Below, one piece after another: positions 17,071 through 23,855 of a stretch of DNA of 64,000 nt. The notes under the pieces are model-generated. The model was given only the letters and a program-made list of their open reading frames with translations. It was not told where the DNA came from and made no database searches. The stretch is from Billgrantia bachuensis. GTDB lineage: Bacteria > Pseudomonadota > Gammaproteobacteria > Pseudomonadales > Halomonadaceae. Where the stretch lies: positions 1 through 64,000 of the forward strand of contig NZ_JAAQTO010000050.1 of assembly GCF_011742165.1 (NCBI RefSeq). The letters are read 5' to 3'. Numbering within the stretch: the stretch's first letter is position 1; each line of letters begins with the position of its first letter. The position numbers and the translations under genes were made by a program.

Positions 17071-17702
17071 ATACACATCACCGCCTGGTGTTGAAGGACA
17101 TCCGTATCGCCCTGGCTGGGTCGCCACTGCTGTCGCTCGACGCCGAGATCGGCCCCGGCGAGGTGCTCACCGTGATGGGGCCGTCCGGCTCCGGCAAATC
17201 GACCCTGCTGGCCTACCTGGCGGGCTTCCTCGCGCCGGCCTTTCAGGCCAGCGGCCAGGTCCTGCTCGACGAGCGCGAGATCAGCCGGCTGCCGGCGGAG
17301 CGGCGAGGCATCGGCCTGCTGTTCCAGGACCCGCTGCTGTTCCCGCATCTCTCGGTGGCCGGCAACCTGCGCTTCGGCATGCCCCGCGCGGCCCCCGACA
17401 AGGCAGGGCGAGTCGAGGCAGCGCTGGCGCAGGTCGGCCTGGGTGGCTTCGGGCAGCGCGATCCGGCCACGCTTTCAGGCGGCCAGAAGGCTCGCGTGGC
17501 ATTGATGCGCCTGCTGCTCGCCGAACCCTGCGCCGTACTGCTCGACGAGCCCTTCTCGACACTCGACCGGCCGCTACGCCACGACACGCGCCGGCTGGTA
17601 TTCGACCGCTTGCGCGAGGCGGGGCTGCCCAGCCTGCTGGTCACCCACGACCGGGAGGACGCCGAGGATGCCGGCGGTCGCATAATCGAGCTTGGCTTTT
17701 AG
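17067..17702 (+). CDS. ynjD: YnjD-type ABC transporter ATPase
   Basis: The 211-residue protein is a compact ABC ATPase with Walker A GPSGSGKST, Q-loop LLFQDPLLFPHLSV, signature LSGGQKARVAL and Walker B VLLDEPFSTLD. It lacks the C-terminal regulatory domain of ModC or PotA, as in E. coli YnjD. Its start overlaps the permease stop. It energises the importer. The reading frame continues upstream inside the permease gene, but that part is a shadow. Confidence 0.88.
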   Translation: MNTHHRLVLKDIRIALAGSPLLSLDAEIGPGEVLTVMGPSGSGKSTLLAYLAGFLAPAFQASGQVLLDEREISRLPAERRGIGLLFQDPLLFPHLSVAGNLRFGMPRAAPDKAGRVEAALAQVGLGGFGQRDPATLSGGQKARVALMRLLLAEPCAVLLDEPFSTLDRPLRHDTRRLVFDRLREAGLPSLLVTHDREDAEDAGGRIIELGF

Positions 17703-17725
17703 GGTAGCGGCATCCCTTCCTGCGA

Positions 17726-17818
17726 TTACGATTCACTCCTCTGCGATGGCCCGCTCGGCGATTTGGGGGCGACCAGCATCAGGGCCAGCCCTGCCGTAGC
17801 CATGTGAAGATGCTTCAT
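17726..17818 (-). CDS. 30-residue membrane peptide, possible remnant of a SirB2-like gene
   Basis: An ATG overlapping the stop of the DinB-like gene (ATGA) opens a 30-codon frame. Its start (KHLHMATAGLALMLV) resembles the first helix of SirB2-family membrane proteins, which are about 120 residues long. The frame then turns to a Ser/Pro-rich stretch (SPSGPSQ) and stops. Either it is a decayed or frameshifted 5' end of such a gene, or it is a chance small frame. No SirB2 continuation is visible before the convergent ynjD gene. Confidence 0.3.
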   Translation of the reverse strand: MKHLHMATAGLALMLVAPKSPSGPSQRSES

Positions 17819-18381
17819 GCCGTTTCCCTCCTTGTCGAGTTCTCTTCGGCTGCCTGCTTCTGCCAAAACCGAAGCGTCGAGGGGTGCACCCCGAAACCGT
17901 CGGGCAGGGCCACGCCGAGTTGCTCCGCCATGAAGCCCAGCAGGGCCATGTGATGAACGGTGTGGCTGGTCATGAACGCCAGCTCGCGTGCCAGGCTGGT
18001 CGATAGCACCAGGCTGGCGCTGGCACCCTCGACGGGGTATCGAACCTGCAGAGGGAGCGAGTGATGCGCATGCAGGCATGGCAGCGCGGCGCTGATCTCG
18101 ATAACCCGCGCCACGGCCGCTTCCGGTTCGGCTTCGAGCCGTTCGTCCCGCTGACGATTCTCATAGTCGATGCTGCCAACTCCCGCACCTGCCAGCAGGG
18201 CGTCGTAATGATCGAGGATATGACGCACGTGCTTGCCCAGGCTCTGGCGCCCCGTCGGGCCGAAGGCGTGCCGATAGGCGGACGGTGTCAGCCTCCCCAG
18301 TAACGCCTGCAACTGATGCAGGGCCAGCCGGTTCTCCTCGATAAGGCTGTCGAGACAGGCAGTATCTTGTTGTTCGCTCAT
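17815..18381 (-). CDS. DinB-superfamily four-helix protein
   Basis: The 188-residue protein shows the DinB/YfiT pattern: an N-terminal helix LDSLIEENRLALHQLQALLGRL, then GKHVRHILDHYDALL with a metal-ligand-type histidine, and a C-terminal FMTSHTVHHMALLGFMAEQLG helix with H-x2-HH. The spaced histidines suggest a divalent metal site, as in thiol-dependent transferases of this fold. The reaction is unknown. It is the third gene of a possible minus-strand unit that begins with the TTL-like fusion and the EAEG-tailed protein. Confidence 0.8.
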   Translation of the reverse strand: MSEQQDTACLDSLIEENRLALHQLQALLGRLTPSAYRHAFGPTGRQSLGKHVRHILDHYDALLAGAGVGSIDYENRQRDERLEAEPEAAVARVIEISAALPCLHAHHSLPLQVRYPVEGASASLVLSTSLARELAFMTSHTVHHMALLGFMAEQLGVALPDGFGVHPSTLRFWQKQAAEENSTRRETA

Positions 18382-18423
18382 GCGCCTTCCCTTCTTGAGT
18401 GGACGGGCCTCGTATTGCCGGCT

Positions 18424-18454
18424 CCGTACCGGGTCACGTCAGTGCCCGGCACGG
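18424..18454. repeat. Inverted repeat between the EAEG and DinB-like genes
   Basis: CCGTACCGGG and CCCGGCACGG pair over ten bases with one G-T wobble around an eleven-base loop. There is no T-tract on either side, so an intrinsic terminator is doubtful. It may stabilise an RNA end or attenuate transcription into the DinB-like gene. Confidence 0.5.
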
Positions 18455-18477
18455 AACACGGCGGGACGAAAAAATCC

Positions 18478-18762
18478 CTAGGTGCCTTCTGCCTCGGCTT
18501 CTCCTTCCGCTTCTCCTTCCGCTTCTCCTTCTGCTTCGCCTTCGGCCTCCCCTTCTGCTTCGGGTTTCTTCTCTTCATGCGCCTCGGCCAGCATCAGCGG
18601 CGCTTCCTGCCCGCTGGTATAAGCCGGCTGCGTGCCGGTTTCGTCTGCAACGGCCTGCACTGCCATGCCGCTGGCGACCAGCGCCAAGGCGGGAGCCGCA
18701 TAGCCAAGCCGCCGGCTGAGCCGACTCAGCAACGTGCGGCGCTTCTCCTCGTGCTCTGTCAT
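18478..18762 (-). CDS. Small exported protein with C-terminal Glu-rich EAEG-repeat tail
   Basis: The 94-residue product has a basic start (EEKRRTLLSRLSRRL), a hydrophobic signal helix (YAAPALALVASGMAVQAVA), a short spacer ending LMLAEAHEEKKP, and a tail (residues 68-93) made almost only of EAEG units. It contains no cysteine. The ATG at 18762 has GGAG eight bases upstream. Longer frames reach 18870 without a binding site. The N-terminal half and the repeat mirror those of the cytochrome at 13173-13850. It lies 128 bases downstream of, and is co-directional with, a TTL-like/PqqD-like fusion gene, so it is a plausible peptide substrate for that enzyme. This is inference. No annotated family was recognised with certainty. 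Confidence 0.78.
   Translation of the reverse strand: MTEHEEKRRTLLSRLSRRLGYAAPALALVASGMAVQAVADETGTQPAYTSGQEAPLMLAEAHEEKKPEAEGEAEGEAEGEAEGEAEGEAEAEGT
18484..18561 (-). repeat. 12-bp tandem repeat encoding the EAEG tail
   Basis: Five EAEG units followed by EAEAEG are encoded on the minus strand by degenerate 12-base units built from GAAGCAGAGGGN-like words. The opposite strand reads as a leucine/proline-rich frame, which is a composition artefact. Confidence 0.85.
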
Positions 18763-18890
18763 GTCATGTACTCCATCAGGGTCGTTGTCGTTCAACGGCA
18801 TGCGACGATTGGCTCGCACGCCGCCTGATTGCGAAGCGGGCCGGTGGCGCTCGCTTCGGCCGGTGCCCATCGGCGTGGGTCACCGCTTGC

Positions 18891-21257
18891 TCAATTCCCG
18901 GCCGTCATGGAGTCGGCCGGGAGGGCCGGTTGGGAGGCGCCCTCCGATGACCTGTCGAGCCAGGCGTCCAGTTGCGTGGTGGTGAGCTCGACGCCTACCG
19001 CCCAGCAGGAAGTCTCCTCCAGCCAGCGATCCAGCGCCTGGACCTCACCGCCCGAAGGGGGCTCACCAGCGGCCGTACGACAGGCCGGCAGCAGCAGCGC
19101 CAGGGCGTCGAGCCGGGACAGCGGTGTTGGGGTCGTGGAAGTGGTCTCGGCGCTGGCGATGACCCAGACCGGCAGCTCACGCAGCAGTGCCGGAAGAGCT
19201 TCCGCCGCAGGTGAGGCAGCCCCCCACCCAGGCAGACCGAGTGGCTGCAGGTGCACCTCTTCACCCTCCGGCACCAGCCTGACGCCACGGGAGAACCTGC
19301 TACGGAGAGCCGAAGGCAGAGCGGCAAACGCCTCTCGCGCCTGGGGATCGGTGGCGATACAAAGCGCGGCGTTGCCCATCGGTGTCACCACGAGATGGGC
19401 GTCGATCACCGGTTGCCCTGGCCCTGCGGCCTGGCACAGCAGGAACTCCGTCAGGGCCGGTACGATAGCCGGCAGCGTCAGGCGGGAGGCGATCAGTGAG
19501 TCGTCGGAGGCCAGGGCATAGCCTGCCGCCGCCTTCAGCAGCGCCAGCCGCGGAAGCTCCTTGGCCGCATCGACGGAGAGCGGCGGGAGCCCGCCCGCAA
19601 ATCCCGCCTGCAAGCGGTCGAAGGCGGCGCTGTCGGTCACTTTCAGCGCCCAGCGCCGCGCTTCGTGTTCCAGCAGCACCGTCTGGTGTGCCTCGTCATT
19701 CGTTACCGGCTCGCCAGCAACCGAGTCGGCCTCGGTCAGCGCCGTTCCTTCGTCACCGCGCTGACACAGCAGGCCCAGGCGGCACCACTCGGCGAGAGTG
19801 GCCCAGACCTCGCGACCCAGCGCCTCGGTATTGGCGTCGCCCGTCTCTGCGGTTGCCGCTCCCAGCGCCTCGACGATTGCCTCGGGCTCGAGCCCTTCGG
19901 TGACCAGCAGCCAGATCAGAGCCGCGGTGTCGTTGGGGCGATAGAGGCGGCCGGTATCGGTCTCGTAGAGGGCCAGTTGCTGGTCGTCGTAGTATTCGCT
20001 GACTCGGCGTCGCATCAGCTTGGGGCGCGGTACGCGACGGCCAGCCAGGCCGCCCGCCAGCGCCAGGTCCTGCTCGCTGGGCAACGAGAAGTAAGGCAGG
20101 TAGCGCAGCGGATCGGCGTCGGGCAGCAGTCGCTGGAAGCCGCCTGCCCTGGCCCGTTCCGCCTCGGCTTCGGCAAGCGGATCGGACATTTCGGCAGCCT
20201 TGCTATCCGCCAGGCCGGTCAGGGCGATCAGGTCGCGCACCAGGTCGCCCTTGATCCGCTCCTCGATCAGCCCGCCGCTGTCGGGCGCGGCACAGGGCCC
20301 CAGCGACGGGCTCAGGTTGCATTCGAGGATCCACGGCTTGAGGGTGTCGTCGATCAGGCAGTCGAGACCCAGCAGTTCGTAGCAGCCACGCGGGTCGGCG
20401 CCCACGGCAGCGGTGCGGCTTCGCATTGCATCCACAGCGGCGATGGACGTGAGACTGATAAGATCTTCGATGCGTGCGAACAGTGTGGCATCGTCGTGCC
20501 CCTGCTCGCGCAGCCAGGCGCGGTAGCGGTCGAAGTCGATGAACTCCACCGGCACCTCGGCGCGGGTGTTGAGAGCGTTGATGTCGGGATTGGTCAACTG
20601 GCTGTAGGGGTTGTCGGCATCGTCCGGATCCCAGGGCTCGGAGGCGAGCTTGGCGAAGCCTTGGCGATACAGATAGACCCGCAGCGGCTCGAGCGAGGCG
20701 ATCAGCACGTAGAGCCGCAGCACGTACTTGTGCCCGCGAATGGTATGCGGGTGATCGAGGTACTCCTGAACCAGCCAGTCGGGGGCCAGCGGCGCCTCAC
20801 CTGCGTCTTGCAATACCCGTACGCCCTTGCCCTTGGAGGCATTGGTGGGCTTGAGAATCCAGCGCTGCGCGGGGTTGTCCCGCGCGGCCTGCTGCAGGGC
20901 ATGGTAGTCGTGCGGCATGACATAGGCGCGGGGGAAGAAATCCAGTCGCGACGTCAACGGGTGCTGCGTCCCGAAGCCGTCGACCATGCGCGCCCTGAGG
21001 CTGGCCAGGCTTTCGTACAGCCGGCTCTTGACGGTCAGTGCGGCGTTGCCGGGAAAATGGTTGATCCGGCATCTTGGCGAGGCCCGGCGAAACTGCCCGG
21101 GCTCGGGCATACCGGTGACCCAGGCGGCGTCCCAGTGCCGCTCGTCGCCTTCCTCCCAGCCTCGGGCTTCGAGGGCTTCGCGAAAGAATCTGTCCTGCTC
21201 GGCGGCTCGCTTGCCCGCCAGCCAGAATCGCCGTGGGGGCGCCTGCTGTTCCGTCAT
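18891..21257 (-). CDS. TTL-like ATP-grasp ligase fused to a PqqD-like domain
   Basis: The 788-residue protein begins with a tubulin-tyrosine-ligase-like ATP-grasp domain (about 1-350): INHFPGN at 65-71, the nucleotide loop WILKPTNASKGKGV at 133-146, VQEYL at 163-167, GHKYVLRLYVLI at 175-186, and the metal/phosphate segment LGLDCLIDD...WILECNLSPSLG at 296-320. Residues about 410-500 look PqqD-like (YYDDQQLALYETDTGRLYRPNDTAALIW), the fold used as a leader-peptide-binding element in RiPP enzymes. The last 280 residues are unassigned. TTL enzymes join amino acids to protein tails, including Glu-rich tails. A Glu-rich peptide gene follows directly. Function is inferred, not shown. The ATG at 21257 has GGAGATC upstream. 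Confidence 0.85.
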   Translation of the reverse strand: MTEQQAPPRRFWLAGKRAAEQDRFFREALEARGWEEGDERHWDAAWVTGMPEPGQFRRASPRCRINHFPGNAALTVKSRLYESLASLRARMVDGFGTQHPLTSRLDFFPRAYVMPHDYHALQQAARDNPAQRWILKPTNASKGKGVRVLQDAGEAPLAPDWLVQEYLDHPHTIRGHKYVLRLYVLIASLEPLRVYLYRQGFAKLASEPWDPDDADNPYSQLTNPDINALNTRAEVPVEFIDFDRYRAWLREQGHDDATLFARIEDLISLTSIAAVDAMRSRTAAVGADPRGCYELLGLDCLIDDTLKPWILECNLSPSLGPCAAPDSGGLIEERIKGDLVRDLIALTGLADSKAAEMSDPLAEAEAERARAGGFQRLLPDADPLRYLPYFSLPSEQDLALAGGLAGRRVPRPKLMRRRVSEYYDDQQLALYETDTGRLYRPNDTAALIWLLVTEGLEPEAIVEALGAATAETGDANTEALGREVWATLAEWCRLGLLCQRGDEGTALTEADSVAGEPVTNDEAHQTVLLEHEARRWALKVTDSAAFDRLQAGFAGGLPPLSVDAAKELPRLALLKAAAGYALASDDSLIASRLTLPAIVPALTEFLLCQAAGPGQPVIDAHLVVTPMGNAALCIATDPQAREAFAALPSALRSRFSRGVRLVPEGEEVHLQPLGLPGWGAASPAAEALPALLRELPVWVIASAETTSTTPTPLSRLDALALLLPACRTAAGEPPSGGEVQALDRWLEETSCWAVGVELTTTQLDAWLDRSSEGASQPALPADSMTAGN

Positions 21258-21530
21258 GCTCGCGATCTCCTGTGTCTTGTTATGGGATCAGGCGGTAGGG
21301 CTCGACTGCCAACTGTGTCGCATCGCCAGCCGGTTCCTTACACCGATAGCAGCCGAGTACCGTTCTGTCGTCGAGCTCCGTCCCGTTTGCACCTTCACAG
21401 ATGACGTTAGGCCACACGGAGTCTTATTCCCGCTGGGAATGTGACGGACTGAAAGCATTCTTGGCGATACGTTGTCTCACCTTTATGGCCGACCTAGGCT
21501 CAGGGCATCCCCAGCGTGGAGGACTGACTC

Positions 21531-22487
21531 ATGCGAACCCCTCTGATCGTGGCGGCCGGCGCCCTGGCAATTGCCGGCTCTGCCCAAGCGATGCATCCCG
21601 CTCCCCTGGTAGAAGCCGAGTGGCTCGACGGCCAGTTGGACAGAAAGAACCTCGTGGTACTGGACGTACGCTCCGCTATCGATGACGGCGGCGACCGTGC
21701 CGCCTTCGAAGCCGCCCGCATTCCCGGCAGTCGTTATAGCAACTACGCCGAGGATGGCTGGCGCGAGGAGCGCAATGGCGTGGCCGGGCTGATGCCGGAC
21801 GTCGACGAACTGGCGGAGCTGATCGGCGGCCTCGGTATCAACAACGACGACACCGTAGTCGTCGTGCCCGCCGGCACCGGGCCTACCGACTTCGGCAGCG
21901 CAGCCCGTGTCTATTGGACCTTCAAGGCACTCGGCCACGACGAAGTGACGATCCTCAACGGCGGCTTCGCCGGTTGGGAGCAGCAGGGCTTCGAGGTTGC
22001 CGAGGGCCCAGCAAGCGAGCCCGAAGCTACCGACTTCTCGGCGACACTGCGCGAGGCGCTGCTGGCCACCGACGAGCAGGTCGAAGCGTCACGTCGGGCC
22101 GGCGAGCAACTGGTGGACGCCCGCCCCGTGGGCTTCTTCCGAGGCGAGGAGCAGTCACCCGCCGCTCGTGTGCCGGGCACCATCCCCGGCGCAGTGAACC
22201 TGCCCCATCACGATGCGCTGGTAGAACGCAACGGCGCCTGGTATCTGGACCCCGAGCGGCTGACGGCAGCCATCGATGCTCTGGAGCTGGACCGAGAGGC
22301 GCCCACCGTCGCCTTCTGCAATACCGGGCATTGGGCTTCCAGCGGCTGGTTCCAGCTCAGCGAGATAGGGGAGCTCGAGAACGTCACCATGTACGACGGC
22401 TCCATGGCCGCCTGGACCCGCGATGATTCCCGCCCCGTGCAACTGGCCGAGCGCGGCGTCTTGGCGGTGGGTGAACTGATTGATTGA
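21531..22487 (+). CDS. Periplasmic tandem-rhodanese sulfurtransferase
   Basis: The 318-residue product has a signal peptide (LIVAAGALAIAGSAQA) and two rhodanese domains. The first (VVLDVRSAIDDGG..., GGFAGWEQQGF) lacks a catalytic cysteine, and the second has the active-site loop FCNTGHWAS with the persulfide-forming cysteine. It resembles E. coli YnjE and thiosulfate/3-mercaptopyruvate sulfurtransferases. In E. coli, ynjE follows ynjBCD. Here it lies about 4 kb from ynjD, separated by the DinB, EAEG and TTL-like genes. The start has GGAGGAC upstream. It diverges from the TTL-like gene across 273 bases. Confidence 0.88.
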   Translation: MRTPLIVAAGALAIAGSAQAMHPAPLVEAEWLDGQLDRKNLVVLDVRSAIDDGGDRAAFEAARIPGSRYSNYAEDGWREERNGVAGLMPDVDELAELIGGLGINNDDTVVVVPAGTGPTDFGSAARVYWTFKALGHDEVTILNGGFAGWEQQGFEVAEGPASEPEATDFSATLREALLATDEQVEASRRAGEQLVDARPVGFFRGEEQSPAARVPGTIPGAVNLPHHDALVERNGAWYLDPERLTAAIDALELDREAPTVAFCNTGHWASSGWFQLSEIGELENVTMYDGSMAAWTRDDSRPVQLAERGVLAVGELID

Positions 22488-22549
22488 ATCCAGCTGTCTT
22501 GTTGCAGACTACGCTTTATTAGCGACCATGGAGCCATGAGAGGTTATTC

Positions 22550-23200
22550 GTGAACGAAGGCACAGCGGGAGGGTCAGGCGAGGTATCGCGGGCAGACGAG
22601 CGGTCATCGGACGCTTCGCCCGAGCGTCGAAAGCGGGACCGAATGCAACGTCTGGCCGCCGTCCGTCCGCGGCTGGTCTCCTTCGCCCGTTTGCATCTGC
22701 GCAACAGCGCCGCTGCGGAAGACGCCGTTCAGGATGCACTGGAAGCCGCCATCGAGAAGGATGCCAGCTTCTCCGGTCGCTCCGGCTATGAAACCTGGGT
22801 CTTCGGCATTCTCAAGCACAAGATCCTCGACCTCATGCGTGCCCAGAAGCGCCATGGCCAATGGCAGCCGCTCGAGGAAGAGAGCGATGACGATGCCATC
22901 GACCGCCTGTTCCAGCAGAGCGGTAGATGGCAGAAGGAAGCCCGCCCCAGCAGTTGGGGGGAACCCGAGACGGTTTTTGAGAATGAGCGCTTCTGGCAGG
23001 TCTTCGATGCCTGCATGCTCGTGCTGCCGGACAATCTGGCCCGTGTCTTTTCGCTACGCGAGTTGATGGGGCTCACGACCGAGCAGATCTGTCGTGAGCT
23101 GGCGATCAAGGAGAACAACTGCTGGACCATCCTGCATCGCGCCCGCTTGCGCCTACGGACGTGCATCGAACAAGGCTGGCTATCGGGAGGCAAATCATGA
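22550..23200 (+). CDS. ECF-type RNA polymerase sigma factor
   Basis: The 216-residue protein has sigma region 2 (RLHLRNSAAAEDAVQDALEAAI, then SGYETWVFGILKHKILDLMRAQKR, the -10 recognition part) and sigma region 4 with a helix-turn-helix (LMGLTTEQICRELAIKENNCWTILHRARLRLR). The N-terminal 40 residues are polar and not part of the core. The GTG start at 22550 has GAGAGG upstream. It overlaps by four bases a small zinc-finger protein that is probably its anti-sigma factor. Targets are unknown. The neighbouring EAEG/TTL genes are candidates by position. Confidence 0.9.
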   Translation: MNEGTAGGSGEVSRADERSSDASPERRKRDRMQRLAAVRPRLVSFARLHLRNSAAAEDAVQDALEAAIEKDASFSGRSGYETWVFGILKHKILDLMRAQKRHGQWQPLEEESDDDAIDRLFQQSGRWQKEARPSSWGEPETVFENERFWQVFDACMLVLPDNLARVFSLRELMGLTTEQICRELAIKENNCWTILHRARLRLRTCIEQGWLSGGKS

Positions 23201-23391
23201 TCATGTGTCGACGCGCCACGGAGCTGATGTCGCAGCGCCTCGATCGGCGACTGTCGTGGCCTGAGCGAGCCTCCCTGCGCTTTCATCTCGCCATGTGCGG
23301 CGCCTGCAGCCAATGCAGCCGACAGTTCGAGCTGCTGCACCGTGTCGCTTCTCGCTTCGACCCCGAACGCGACGACGAGCACGACCATTAA
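23197..23391 (+). CDS. Small zinc-finger (zf-HC2-like) anti-sigma candidate
   Basis: The 64-residue protein has the H-x3-C-x2-C arrangement (HLAMCGACSQC) seen in zinc-binding anti-sigma domains, preceded by a helix with CRRATELMSQRLDRRL, and no membrane segment. The ATG at 23197 overlaps the sigma stop and has GGGAGG upstream. A second in-frame ATG lies two codons on. Soluble zf-HC2 proteins of this size often bind the co-encoded ECF sigma factor and may respond to thiol oxidation or metals. This is inferred from family and context. Confidence 0.8.
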   Translation: MIMCRRATELMSQRLDRRLSWPERASLRFHLAMCGACSQCSRQFELLHRVASRFDPERDDEHDH

Positions 23392-23855
23392 CCGTTTGGT
23401 GAGGCGTATCCCCTTCCCGAGGCTCGGCCCTTGTCTCGTTTTCGCCCTGGGCCGGGCGGCTGGAAATCCCGCGACTTTCCCCTTTCTTTTCAGCTTTTTC
23501 ATTATCTCGGTGTGAGAACGTACCGCCCCATATCGCTGTCCATATGAAGGCGGTATAGGGCACATTCGTGACGTAAAGTTAATTAATTTTTCCGTCTATA
23601 AGCCATTTATATATAAAGTTTAAACTTATGATAGGACACATTATCGAGCACCGTTTCGCATTCGATACTTTACCCAAGTTATATGATTTCTTTCCTTCGC
23701 CGAAGTAGGCTTCATCGACTATACCTATGCAACGTCACCTTTTGCTCACGACTCCCTTCGAGGCCAGGAAAAGCCCGAAAGGAGGCGAAACAAGCAGTCT
23801 GATGGTGTCAGGACGGGCAGCGACAATCATTGCCGATACAGGGAGGTCAAAGACC
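23392..23855. promoter_or_regulatory. AT-rich leader/promoter region of the glucan-trehalose cluster
   Basis: No gene is supported in this 464-base stretch. From about 23565 to 23700 it is strikingly AT-rich compared with the GC-rich surroundings and contains TTAATTAA (near 23579), TTATATATAA and the perfect palindrome AAGTTTAAACTT at 23616-23627. This is the only upstream region for a long, tightly packed plus-strand gene set, so the main promoter and probably a regulator or nucleoid-protein binding region lie here. Exact promoter boxes are not clear. Confidence 0.55.

Noticed and set aside
18316..18828. Plus-strand Leu/Pro- and Phe-rich frames opposite the EAEG repeat
   Set aside because: They are the reverse complement of the GAAGCAGAGGG-like repeat and have no start signal. 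The minus-strand frame has a signal peptide, a binding site and a paralogous counterpart.
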